DNA of 35,803 nt from Candidatus Saccharimonadota bacterium (GCA_028289015.1 JAQGHC010000023.1:1-35803); one strand, 5' to 3'. Counted from the first letter of the stretch, positions 23,005 through 30,495 are shown. A program made the numbers and translations. The notes: generated from the sequence alone by a model not told the origin.

Positions 23005-23021
23005 TAAAGTCATTTGCGACG

Positions 23022-24878
23022 TTAACGTAGGGTAGAGATAACGGTTTTTGTTACAAGAACGCCTAATCCGACAATAAATGCGGCGGCCATGACTGGCAAG
23101 AAGTCAAATTGCGGTTCCGATTGCCGAGGCTGACTAATAGGTGTGGCATCGGCAGGTGTCGTCTTAGCGGTTGTTGCGCCTTTTATATCTTTAGTATCGT
23201 CAACCTGAGGCTCTTGAACAGGCAGGACGGACACTTCTTGGTCGTAGCTATAAGCATAATCAGATGTACTTGGAGCGCCAACATATGGCGTGGTTTTTGC
23301 GGCAGGCCTAGACGTATTAGCAACGAACTGAAATGGCTGAGCTGATGGTGGCAGAGTCAATCCACCGGATGCTGGTGTTTCATTGTTGCTAACCTGAGAG
23401 GGCTGATTTCCCCGCTCGGTATCTACCCCGAAACTACCAAGCCAACTACCGAATACGTTGATGAACAATACGCCAAACCAACCTGACAAGCCAAACTGGC
23501 TGCCGACGATATTTGCAACGTTAGCAGACGCAGTCGCGTGACCTGTCCTTGCGTCTCCCGCGGTGGTGTTATCTGCGACTGTCGCATCTCCGGACTGTGA
23601 ATTAAGATTTAGATTATTGACGATTTGACTATTATTATTCACGTCAACCGTTAAATCTGGCGCGACGTCACTGGTTGTCACCCCAGTCCCTAACGCTGCC
23701 GCACTTGCCCCTGTTGGCGCATCAACAATCAGTCCAACCCACTTGCCAAGAACATTTACGAAGACAAGTAGGCTGTCCTTGGCGATAATCTGATGGCCGG
23801 ATAGATTAAGGAGTACAAGGTTAGTTGCTGCATTTCCGGTAGTGGCGTTACCTGCGTTCGTATTATTAGCGACCATCGCATTACCACTCGCCGCATTAAG
23901 ATTAATATTATTAATGATTGATTGTGTTTCTTGCGTAGAAACTGTTAACGAGTTCGCAGGTGCCGACGAACCCCCATTGTTACTTGCAAGTAATTGCGGA
24001 ATGAAATCGGGAGCAACCAATATATCACCGTCCAGGTTACCGTAAATATTTACCGTACCGACAAATGACTGGTTCGCTGCGATAATTGAATTGATAATAT
24101 TCATGACGTTTGCGACTGTATTTGCCGTACCTGTGGTTGCGCTTCCGCCAGTCGTATTACTCTCAACATCTGCATTTCCGCTAGTCGCATTTAGGTTAAT
24201 GTCGTTATTTATCTGCGCATCATTATTCACTGCGATCGTCGACTCGGCAGGTGTGTTTGCCGCTTGTAGCATCGCAGAAAGCAGCATTGGATAAAGCATG
24301 ATATCACCATGTACGTTACCGACAACGTCAGTCACGAATGTCGAGAATTCTGCGCCGTTACCACTAACGGATGAATTAATCATATTCATGGCATTTGCGA
24401 CTGCCGTGGCATTTCCACTTGTTGCGTCACCCCCCGTCGTATTATGTTTTACGACTGCATTTCCTGTTGTCGCATCTGAATTAAGCGTGTTATTAATAAC
24501 AGCTTCAGTATCGACCTTCACCGTCGATGCGGCTTCGGGCTGACCAGAGCCTGGTTGCACGTCACCAGCTGTGGTGTCGTTAACGATAGGTGGCTGCTGC
24601 CGCTCTTCAACGACAAGCGGCATCACTACATGGTCATATGCGCCTGTTTTCGGATTAAAGGCCCACTTGTTGCTATCCCAATGCTGCGTCTCTGGGTTGT
24701 ACGTATACCGCTCTGGTTCGGGCGCCGATGATGTAGAAGCAACGGGCTCTGTTGAGGCTGTTGCCGGAGGAGTGCTATTCGCCGTCTCTGCCATAGCGGC
24801 AACTGGATACCCGCCTGTAAGCAGTACCACAGCCACATATATCAGGCACGTTTGAATAGAGTTTCTCAGCTTATGCAT
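23022..24878 (-). CDS. Large exported, C-terminally anchored protein with four ~85-residue Asn/Thr/Gly-rich repeats
   Basis: I use ATG 24878 (MHKLRNSIQTCLIYVAVVLL) because AGGAGGGG lies just upstream; the track start at 24932 has no such site. The product is 618 aa. A signal peptide (about 1-31) is followed by a Pro/Ser/Thr/Ala linker and a short aromatic motif pair (YTYNPETQHWDSNKWAFNPK). Four repeats then span about 120-500. Each has a first half like AINNDINLNATSGNADVESN with a TTGGxATTGxA turn, and a second half like FVNVLGKWVGLIVDAPTG. A Pro/Thr-rich stalk leads to a C-terminal helix (LPVMAAAFIVGLGVLVTKTV). No LPXTG is seen. The repeat suggests a β-solenoid-like surface protein; the function is unknown. 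Confidence 0.75.
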   Translation of the reverse strand: MHKLRNSIQTCLIYVAVVLLTGGYPVAAMAETANSTPPATASTEPVASTSSAPEPERYTYNPETQHWDSNKWAFNPKTGAYDHVVMPLVVEERQQPPIVNDTTAGDVQPGSGQPEAASTVKVDTEAVINNTLNSDATTGNAVVKHNTTGGDATSGNATAVANAMNMINSSVSGNGAEFSTFVTDVVGNVHGDIMLYPMLLSAMLQAANTPAESTIAVNNDAQINNDINLNATSGNADVESNTTGGSATTGTANTVANVMNIINSIIAANQSFVGTVNIYGNLDGDILVAPDFIPQLLASNNGGSSAPANSLTVSTQETQSIINNINLNAASGNAMVANNTNAGNATTGNAATNLVLLNLSGHQIIAKDSLLVFVNVLGKWVGLIVDAPTGASAAALGTGVTTSDVAPDLTVDVNNNSQIVNNLNLNSQSGDATVADNTTAGDARTGHATASANVANIVGSQFGLSGWFGVLFINVFGSWLGSFGVDTERGNQPSQVSNNETPASGGLTLPPSAQPFQFVANTSRPAAKTTPYVGAPSTSDYAYSYDQEVSVLPVQEPQVDDTKDIKGATTAKTTPADATPISQPRQSEPQFDFLPVMAAAFIVGLGVLVTKTVISTLR

Positions 24879-24932
24879 AACACCCCTCCTCTTTTTATCA
24901 TTTATTAATAAGATCATGACCAGGGAGAACAT

Positions 24933-24957
24933 TGGGCGTTGCTCCCCCTGGAGCGAT
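24933..24957 (-). terminator. GC-rich hairpin between the two repeat-protein genes
   Basis: On the minus strand CCAGGGGGAGC...CTCCCTGG can form a stem after the 197-aa gene. There is no U tract, so it may be a processing or partial-termination site that sets the ratio of the two products rather than a full terminator. Confidence 0.3.
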
Positions 24958-24997
24958 TCGTCTAAGAGTGACGAAAGGCGACTAACAAGTCAGCAGA

Positions 24998-25591
24998 CTA
25001 GTTAGTAACGTCAAACCTAATTGTTGTTGAATTAGTGTTTGTCGCATCACCTGTTGTAGCCGAGCCGCCTTCACGGTTGTTGCGAACTTCAGCGTCACCA
25101 GACGTAGCAGTCTGAGTGTTATTGTTTACTATCGAAAGATCGTTGTCGTTGTCGATACCGACAGTACTGCGACTTTCAGAGGTAACGTGATTATCTGAAC
25201 GTGGGCCAGTGTTTTCGATAGTGGCTTCGTGGTTGCTACTACCATTTCCACCCCAGTTAGCTAATACGCCGGTAGATGCAGAGTTGTCTACACTAACTGC
25301 AGCATCAAGCCTGTTTTCGTTCAAAGCACTGCCGGTTTTAGCGTCGCCACCTTCAGTGTTGCCGCGAACTTCAGCTTCACCCGTCTCAGCACTTTGATCG
25401 TTATTGTTCTCAACGTCAACGTTATTATCGTTTTCAACGTCAACGCGCTGAGAAGTCTCGCTATGAATTGTATTATCTGATCGAGGCCCGGTATCATCGA
25501 TTGTACCAGTGGCCGCACCAGCAAATCCGGATAATCCAACCACAAGACCAAGTGACAATACAGCTGCGCCTAATTTCTTTTGCATTTTCAT
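24998..25591 (-). CDS. Secreted two-repeat protein related to the 618-aa protein
   Basis: This encodes 197 aa. A signal peptide (MKMQKKLGAAVLSLGLVVGLSGFAGA, about 1-26) is followed by two tandem repeats. Each starts with TGPRSDN (ending in H-SE or S-ES), continues with a run such as VDVENDNNVDVENNND, then has a TGEAEVRGNTEGG / SGDAEVRNNREGG turn and ends in AxTGxA. This is the same Asn-rich plus [TS]G-[DEN]A-x-V-x-x-N-T-x-GG-x-A-x-TG-x-A pattern as the 618-aa protein. It has no C-terminal anchor, so it is probably released or assembles with the anchored protein. AAGGAG precedes the ATG. It lies between the 190-aa and 618-aa genes in one orientation. Confidence 0.78.
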   Translation of the reverse strand: MKMQKKLGAAVLSLGLVVGLSGFAGAATGTIDDTGPRSDNTIHSETSQRVDVENDNNVDVENNNDQSAETGEAEVRGNTEGGDAKTGSALNENRLDAAVSVDNSASTGVLANWGGNGSSNHEATIENTGPRSDNHVTSESRSTVGIDNDNDLSIVNNNTQTATSGDAEVRNNREGGSATTGDATNTNSTTIRFDVTN

Positions 25592-25599
25592 ATATATAC

Positions 25600-25700
25600 T
25601 CCTTCGCTTATTTTGATAATTCTTTTTTCGGGTGTTCGCCCGACCAAGATAGATCGATATGGTGACCCTATCCGGGTCGCAACGACCACCATGTTATATA
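25600..25700 (-). other. Structured leader upstream of the secreted two-repeat gene
   Basis: On the minus strand ATGGTGgtcgttgc-GACCC-ggata-GGGTC-ACCAT forms a bulged hairpin. It is followed by CGGG-cgaaca-CCCG-AAAAAA before the AAGGAG. It does not match a riboswitch class I know. It could be an mRNA stabiliser, a processing site or a regulator of translation. Confidence 0.35.
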
Positions 25701-25711
25701 TTTTTTACATA

Positions 25712-26284
25712 TTACTGACCTTCCTTATTTTTGACGTCAACATCCGTACTGGATGAGGATCTCAAATTTATATTTGTTGACGAGCGGACATTCGACGTAC
25801 CGGATCTATCAGAATCGACATTAATATCAACTGTCGTTTTGCCATTTTCATTTTCAATAACCCGATGGGTTGAGCCGTCGGCGGGAACGGGAATTGATTG
25901 ACCGTTTACTTCAACAGCTCCTTTCAATGAAGAGCTGCTATCAACTTTTAGGTCGATTCTATCAGTCGAGACGGATGAAGAACTGGACGCTGATGAGGAT
26001 TCAGAAACAGACCCGTCTGCTGCAGTAGCAGGCGCGGTTTTTGCTTCTGGCGCAAACGTACCTTCCGACACGTCACCAACGGAGCCGGAGCGTAGCGGAG
26101 TTACTACCCCAACGGACATCGCAAGAGCGTAGTACCACCCACCTAGCACGATACTTGGAATAACTAAAATTGCCAGAAGCCTTATTGTCTTTATAGGATT
26201 CGCCTTAAGATTGTGAAGATATGACGAGAATAAGATCGTATTATCTCGATCGGTAATACTACCATCGGACAAATTCCTCAACAT
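25712..26284 (-). CDS. Single-pass membrane protein with long Ser-rich extracytoplasmic domain
   Basis: I use ATG 26284 (MLRNLSDGSITDRDN) with AAAGGGGG upstream, giving 190 aa; the track start at 26311 lacks a ribosome site. A short cytoplasmic part is followed by one helix at about 33-58 (TIRLLAILVIPSIVLGGWYYALAMSV). A Ser/Ala-rich linker (VSESSSASSSSSVSTDRID) then leads to a β-prone domain with VDINVDSDRSGTSNVRSSTN and similar Ser/Asn/Asp alternation. No family is recognised. It is the first gene of the three-gene exported-protein cluster, and its promoter region carries Crp-like site S5. Confidence 0.7.
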   Translation of the reverse strand: MLRNLSDGSITDRDNTILFSSYLHNLKANPIKTIRLLAILVIPSIVLGGWYYALAMSVGVVTPLRSGSVGDVSEGTFAPEAKTAPATAADGSVSESSSASSSSSVSTDRIDLKVDSSSSLKGAVEVNGQSIPVPADGSTHRVIENENGKTTVDINVDSDRSGTSNVRSSTNINLRSSSSTDVDVKNKEGQ

Positions 26285-26336
26285 ATACAACCCCCTTTTC
26301 TCATCAGTCACTAAGCTATTTGGATGAACTACCCCA

Positions 26337-26380
26337 ACAATACAAGGTTTCGCTCATGCTTGTATGTGAAAAATTTTACA
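26337..26380 (-). promoter_or_regulatory. Crp-like operator S5 upstream of the exported-protein operon
   Basis: TGTGAAAAATTTTACA (26365-26380) is a full match to TGTRA-N6-TYACA. TATTGT (26337-26342, minus strand) follows after 22 bases, placing the centre near -42.5 for the 190-aa gene. Confidence 0.5.
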
Positions 26381-26501
26381 ATACCACTTCTTTTATACAT
26401 CTAGTCAATAAACTTATGTAATTTCATCTAAAATACTCGTAAAGATATTGTTGTATTTAAATTGTATATGTCCTATAAAGCACCTATTACTAGCATGCTG
26501 C

Positions 26502-26514
26502 TATACTAGAAATA
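26502..26514 (+). promoter_or_regulatory. Leaderless -10 box of the lipid kinase gene
   Basis: TATACT is followed by seven bases (AGAAATA) and ATG, with no ribosome site. Confidence 0.55.
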
Positions 26515-27387
26515 ATGACAACGATTAAAAAAATTATCATTATCTATAACCCCAATAGCACTGGTGATGGTAAATCTAACGCAGAAAATTTGCAAAAACA
26601 ACTCGCCCACATATCTACTATTTCCGTTACGTTACGACCGACCGAATTTGCTGGTCATGCAGAAGAAATTGTCAAAAAACTACCAAACTATGATACAACG
26701 ATGGTCATCTCTTCAAGTGGCGATGGCGGGTATCACGAAGTAATTAACGGTGTGTTGTCGCATGGCGAAAATACGACCAAAATCATCACAGGGCTGTTGC
26801 CATCAGGTAATGCTAATGATCACTACAACGCAGTTCACTCCGGAGATATCGTCGAAAGGATTAAAAATAACAATGTACAACGCGTAGACGTTCTTAAGGT
26901 CACCGTTGGGAGTTGGACACGCTACGCCCATTCATATGCAGGTATTGGGCTAACGCCTCATATCGGTGAAAAATTAACCCAAGCAACTCTTAATCCTTTC
27001 AATGAGATATGGCTCACTATTCGATATTTTTTGAATTTTCGGCCTGTTAAGATTCGGACTGGCATTAGCACTCATCGATATGACAGTCTCATCTTTAGTA
27101 ATATCAAGCGCATGTCAAAGTACCTTACCCTTTCTAGCGAGGCAAAGATTGATGATGGAAAATTTGAAGTGACCGGATCGAAAGCAGGCACGTTCACTAA
27201 GCTTCTAAAGCATCTCTTTAAGGCTTCCACTATCGGACTGACCGAAGATGCAAATCATGTCGATAGCTACTCATTCAGCTCGACGCATCCCATTTCTATG
27301 CAACTGGACGGAGAAGTGTTTCGATTTGCTGCCGGATCAGAAGTGACAGTATCGATTGTTCCAAAGGCTTTAAATTGTATTATTTAA
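26515..27387 (+). CDS. Diacylglycerol kinase-family lipid kinase (DagK/YegS-like)
   Basis: This encodes 290 aa, cytoplasmic. The N-terminal nucleotide-binding half opens with KKIIIIYNPNSTGDGKSNAE, the family's NP-x-S-G-x-G region. The catalytic loop reads ISSSGDGGYHEVINGVL (about 64-80), where the usual form is GGDGT-x-x-EV. Next is a GLLPSGNANDHYN segment, equivalent to the family's PxGTGNDxA. The C-terminal β-sandwich ends with the expected MQLDGEVF and a closing β-strand. Members phosphorylate diacylglycerol or other membrane lipids. The Thr of GGDGT is Gly here, so substrate or activity may differ. It is followed by a metallopeptidase gene on the same strand. Confidence 0.85.
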   Translation: MTTIKKIIIIYNPNSTGDGKSNAENLQKQLAHISTISVTLRPTEFAGHAEEIVKKLPNYDTTMVISSSGDGGYHEVINGVLSHGENTTKIITGLLPSGNANDHYNAVHSGDIVERIKNNNVQRVDVLKVTVGSWTRYAHSYAGIGLTPHIGEKLTQATLNPFNEIWLTIRYFLNFRPVKIRTGISTHRYDSLIFSNIKRMSKYLTLSSEAKIDDGKFEVTGSKAGTFTKLLKHLFKASTIGLTEDANHVDSYSFSSTHPISMQLDGEVFRFAAGSEVTVSIVPKALNCII

Positions 27388-27465
27388 TACAGCGCCACTT
27401 ATGATCAAATTGTATTATTAAGCTTGAACAAAATTTAAGATGAAAAATCATCAAGGAAGTGCTGA

Positions 27466-28296
27466 ATGGCATATTGGGATAAACTAACTGGCCGTGGCAA
27501 CGTCGAGGATCGTCGAGGACAAGCCGCAGCAATCGGCGGAGGCCTTGGTGCCATCGGTATCGTTGTAACTTTAATATATAGTTTTCTAAGCGGAGCGCCT
27601 ATTGACGTTGCGCAAATACTTTCTCAATTACAAGCAACGCAATCAACGCAGCAGAATCTAACGAACAAAGACTTTGAAGGCGCGGATAATTACGAAGTGT
27701 TTGCTTCAACCGTACTTGGGTCGACGACCGACCTATGGAAAAATATATTTTTACAGAATAGCATGACCTATCCCGAGCCTCGCCTCGTGTTATTTAGAGT
27801 AGCAACCACTTCCGGATGCGGAATGGCAACATCCGATGTCGGACCGCATTACTGCCCTTCCGATCAAACGATCTATATTGATGAGACGTTCTTTGTCGAA
27901 TTGCAACAACGATTCAAGGCTAAGGGTGGCGACGTCGCGGAAGCATATGTTATTGCACACGAAGTTGGCCACCACGTCCAGAATGAATTAGGGATTATGG
28001 ATCAAATTCAACAGCAAGGCAATTCAAATGAATTATCAGTTAAACTAGAACTACAGGCAGACTGTTTTGCTGGCATCTGGGCAAATTCCGTCAATGAGCT
28101 GGGTGTTTTTCAGTCAGGTGAAATTAACGAAGCCATCGACGCCGCTTCAGCGGTAGGAGATGATCGCATTCAGCAGAGCACCCAAGGGCAATTAAGTCCC
28201 GAAACATGGACACACGGATCGTCACAACAGCGCGTCGAGTGGTTTACGAAAGGTTTTGATAGTGGCGACCCGCAAACTTGCAATACTTTTAGCTAG
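27466..28296 (+). CDS. Neutral zinc metallopeptidase (YpfJ-like), membrane-anchored
   Basis: This encodes 276 aa. The N-terminus MAYWDKLTGRGNVEDRRG is followed by one helix (about 21-46, AAAIGGGLGAIGIVVTLIYSFLSG). The catalytic domain contains CGMATSDVGPHYCPSDQTIY (about 118-137) and the zinc motif AHEVGHHVQNELG (HExxH, about 164-176). ELQADCFAGIWA supplies the third ligand region. W-T-H-G-S-S-x-x-R near the end is also typical. Members are predicted extracytoplasmic metalloproteases of unknown target. AAGGAAGTG precedes the ATG. It converges with, and overlaps by four bases, the 101-aa gene. Confidence 0.92.
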   Translation: MAYWDKLTGRGNVEDRRGQAAAIGGGLGAIGIVVTLIYSFLSGAPIDVAQILSQLQATQSTQQNLTNKDFEGADNYEVFASTVLGSTTDLWKNIFLQNSMTYPEPRLVLFRVATTSGCGMATSDVGPHYCPSDQTIYIDETFFVELQQRFKAKGGDVAEAYVIAHEVGHHVQNELGIMDQIQQQGNSNELSVKLELQADCFAGIWANSVNELGVFQSGEINEAIDAASAVGDDRIQQSTQGQLSPETWTHGSSQQRVEWFTKGFDSGDPQTCNTFS

Positions 28297-28598
28297 CGTA
28301 TTTCATGGCCACGGGCTTGATCGTCATCACTCCATAAGCGCGTACACAAACTACCTATGACGAGTACCCCTCCTGCAGCCGCCAGTGAGGCGGGGAAAAT
28401 ACTATATTCATACCCAGACGCCCAAGTGAACAGCCAAAATGCGATATAGAAACTAAGGACACCCCAAATCACATTCACTTGTGCGCTAGAAGGTTTTCCG
28501 AATGGCGTCATATGTTTTTCACCCGTTATGCCTTTGACGAAATGAGGAACTCCGTTTGCCGCAAATAATCCGAACAGAAAAAACAATATATAACTCAT
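28293..28598 (-). CDS. Three-helix small membrane protein, 101 aa
   Basis: Helices lie at about 2-18 (SYILFFLFGLFAANGVPHF), 43-62 (VIWGVLSFYIAFWLFTWAS) and 66-87 (SIFPASLAAAGGVLVIGSL). The C-terminus is charged (LWSDDDQARGHEIR). No family assignment. GAAGGAGGTATTGT immediately before the ATG is a near-perfect ribosome site. It lies 15 bases after the alcohol dehydrogenase stop, so it is the second gene of that operon. Confidence 0.72.
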   Translation of the reverse strand: MSYILFFLFGLFAANGVPHFVKGITGEKHMTPFGKPSSAQVNVIWGVLSFYIAFWLFTWASGYEYSIFPASLAAAGGVLVIGSLCTRLWSDDDQARGHEIR

Positions 28599-28613
28599 AC
28601 AATACCTCCTTCG

Positions 28614-29798
28614 CTATGGTTTCAGAACTATTTTTATCGCGCCATCCTCTTTCTTTTGAAAGATGTCATAGGCGTGCGCAGCCTCGTTAAGTGACAGATG
28701 ATGAGTGGCAAAGTCGTCAGTCCCTAGCGGATCTTTAGTTGTCAGTAGAGGCAGTAATGTCGGTGCCCAACGCTTCACATTCGCCTGACCCATGCGGATT
28801 TGAATTTGTTTATCGAACATTGTATCAAGTGGCATTGGATCCACTTTACCTGCATACACACCAATAATTGAGATTGTTCCACCTCGGCGCACGATGTCGA
28901 TAGATTTATGCAACGCATCCATCCGATCTATTCCCGCTTTTTTTATCAAGGCGGACGCAGGACCGTCTGGCAGTATCCTCGCCGATGTCTGTATAGCCTT
29001 TTCAAATCCGGATCCGTGCGCTTCCATTCCGACCGCGTCAATTACAGCGTCGGGTCCTCGCCCATCAGTCATATCTTGAATTATAGACAACAAATCTTTT
29101 TCGTTTTTAGACAGATCAATAACATCAATGCCGCGTGCCTTAGAGCGTACTAGGCGTTCGGGCACTAAATCAACGCCAATGACTCTGCCCGCACCTCTAT
29201 ACTTGGAAATTCTTGCCGACATATCTCCAATCGGACCTAGCCCCATAATGACAACGCTACCACCTTCAGGGATATTGGCGTATTCTACCGCTTGCCATGC
29301 GGTTGGCAACACGTCAGATAAAAAAAGAAAGCGATCATCTCCAAAATCGCTGGGGACAAGAATAGAGTTATATTGTCCATGCGGCACTCGCAGGTATTCC
29401 GCTTGACCACCTGGCACATGACCATACAGTTTACTATACCCAAAGAATGCAGCACCTCGACCCTGACTTCGCACTTGCGTCGTTTCACATTGCGATTGCA
29501 ATCCCCTATCGCACATATAGCATTTGCCACATGCAATATTGAATGGAATAACAACGCGATCACCTACTTTTACCGAGGTCACCAAATTGCCGATTTCCTG
29601 CACAACACCCATCGGTTCGTGACCTAACACGTCCCCTTTATCCATAAACGGTGTCATTACTTCATATAGATGCAGATCCGAGCCACAAATTGCGGTAGAA
29701 CTTATTTTAATGATGATATCCGTCGGTTCTTTGATTGTCGGATCAGGGACTTCTTCGACTGAAATTTTTCGTCTCCCTTGCCACGTTACTGCCTTCAT
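28614..29798 (-). CDS. Zinc-dependent alcohol dehydrogenase (formaldehyde-dehydrogenase-like MDR)
   Basis: I use ATG 29798 (MKAVTWQGRRKISVEEVPDP) with GGGAGG upstream, giving 394 aa. The catalytic-zinc region is ICGSDLHLYE (about 37-46) and GHEPMGVVQEIG. The structural-zinc cysteines are in ACGKCYMCDRGLQSQC. The Rossmann motif is VVIMGLGPIGDMSARI (about 180-195), followed by VDLVPERL, which suggests NAD preference. An insert at about 255-300 (GMEAHGSGFEKAIQTSARIL) is typical of the long MDR branch related to glutathione-independent formaldehyde dehydrogenase and threonine dehydrogenase. The substrate is uncertain. A 17-bp palindrome lies upstream. Smaller internal ORFs are shadows. Confidence 0.92.
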   Translation of the reverse strand: MKAVTWQGRRKISVEEVPDPTIKEPTDIIIKISSTAICGSDLHLYEVMTPFMDKGDVLGHEPMGVVQEIGNLVTSVKVGDRVVIPFNIACGKCYMCDRGLQSQCETTQVRSQGRGAAFFGYSKLYGHVPGGQAEYLRVPHGQYNSILVPSDFGDDRFLFLSDVLPTAWQAVEYANIPEGGSVVIMGLGPIGDMSARISKYRGAGRVIGVDLVPERLVRSKARGIDVIDLSKNEKDLLSIIQDMTDGRGPDAVIDAVGMEAHGSGFEKAIQTSARILPDGPASALIKKAGIDRMDALHKSIDIVRRGGTISIIGVYAGKVDPMPLDTMFDKQIQIRMGQANVKRWAPTLLPLLTTKDPLGTDDFATHHLSLNEAAHAYDIFQKKEDGAIKIVLKP

Positions 29799-29843
29799 AA
29801 CAACCTCCCTTACATTTAACAACAAGCCGATTTCTTGCTATAG

Positions 29844-29860
29844 ATGTAGCGGCGCTACAT
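29844..29860. promoter_or_regulatory. 17-bp palindrome upstream of the alcohol dehydrogenase operon
   Basis: ATGTAGCG-g-CGCTACAT has two perfect 8-base arms around one base. It lies about 46-62 bases before the chosen start, in a stretch with several -10-like hexamers (for example GATAAT on the minus strand at 29859-29864). It is probably an operator for an unidentified regulator. Confidence 0.45.
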
Positions 29861-29968
29861 TATCACTATGGCGCTAAATGACACAAAAAAGTATGAGTAT
29901 TTTTACTTTTTTAAAAAACTCTCCGCACCATTATGCTTGCATCTAACATCAGATAACAGAGATATTTA

Positions 29969-29996
29969 TAAACACCCCCTTGTTTGCGCAAGAGGG
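29969..29996 (-). terminator. Probable terminator after the 37-aa ORF
   Basis: On the minus strand CCCTCTTG-cgcaaa-CAAGGGGG is followed by TGTTTAT. The stem contains one T-G pair, and the U tract is weak. Confidence 0.45.
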
Positions 29997-30023
29997 CAGG
30001 TAACTAATAGAAATAAACAATAT

Positions 30024-30137
30024 TTAAGCTAATCCGAATTCCTTTTGCATCATATGCTTTTTTAAACGCTTGTATGATTTGTCTGGTCGTAATTCATCAT
30101 TTAATGGAGAGCGACTTTGGTATCTTGTACGTGACAT
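30024..30137 (-). CDS. 37-aa basic peptide (not in ORF track)
   Basis: The ATG at 30137 has AGGAGTAACAT directly upstream. The product is MSRTRYQSRSPLNDELRPDK followed by SYKRLKKHMMQKEFGLA. It is very basic and predicted helical in its second half. It lies 21 bases after the stop of the 60-aa gene and would be cotranscribed with it. No family is recognised. The ribosome site and position support it, but at this length chance cannot be excluded. Confidence 0.5.
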   Translation of the reverse strand: MSRTRYQSRSPLNDELRPDKSYKRLKKHMMQKEFGLA

Positions 30138-30158
30138 ATGTTACTCCTGTTCTTCAGA

Positions 30159-30341
30159 TTAACCTAATAGTTGAGGCTTTAGAGCTTGCATAGACGAAAC
30201 AGCAGGCATCGAAGCAAAGTGTGCTTGAAGGGTGCTGTGCTTCACTTTCTTAACTTTTATCAATTCTGGGTATTTTTCGGTTTTTCTAGCTATGAATGCA
30301 TTGATTTTTGAATCTAATTCTTTCCGGCTAAATTGTTCCAT
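30159..30341 (-). CDS. 60-aa protein, paralog of the 56-aa protein at 18763
   Basis: The product begins MEQFSRKELDSKINAFIARK and continues TEKYPELIKVKKVKH. The pattern ELD-x-x-I-x-x-F-x-x-[KR]K-x-x-KYPEL is shared with the 56-aa protein at 18763-18933. The C-terminal part is Met/Ser/Ala-rich. Function unknown. AAAAGGAT precedes the ATG. The predicted transcript starts near 30438 from TATAGA, with a leader of nearly 100 bases and a Crp-like site centred at about -41.5. The same arrangement upstream of both paralogs argues for shared regulation. Confidence 0.68.
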   Translation of the reverse strand: MEQFSRKELDSKINAFIARKTEKYPELIKVKKVKHSTLQAHFASMPAVSSMQALKPQLLG

Positions 30342-30444
30342 ATCCTTTTCCCCTTATCAGTTATGCTTGTTTGCTCTGTAGCGTTTTCAGCTTCCTTTGA
30401 ACTACCTCGCTGAATATACTAACTATATCGTTTATGTTTACGAC

Positions 30445-30487
30445 TCTATAGGAACATCTTCACATAAAACAGGTAATAATTTTCACA
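30445..30487 (-). promoter_or_regulatory. Promoter of the 60-aa gene with Crp-like operator S6
   Basis: The minus strand reads TGTGAAAATTATTACC (30472-30487), nine of ten half-site positions. TATAGA (30445-30450) follows after 21 bases. The first 12 bases of the site are identical to site S2. Confidence 0.5.
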
Positions 30488-30495
30488 AATTTGAA

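Noticed and set aside
24091-24855. Plus-strand ORFs of 67-94 aa opposite the repeat protein
   Set aside because: They arise from the antisense of repetitive Asn/Ala/Thr codons; there are no ribosome sites.
25685-25702. TGTAAAAAATATATAA-like sequence before the secreted two-repeat gene
   Set aside because: One half-site fits but the other (TATAA) does not; it may simply be the -10 region.
29892-29907. TATGAGTATTTTTACT upstream of the alcohol dehydrogenase
   Set aside because: Only a partial match to the Crp-like pattern and wrong spacing to any -10 box; the 17-bp palindrome is the better operator candidate.
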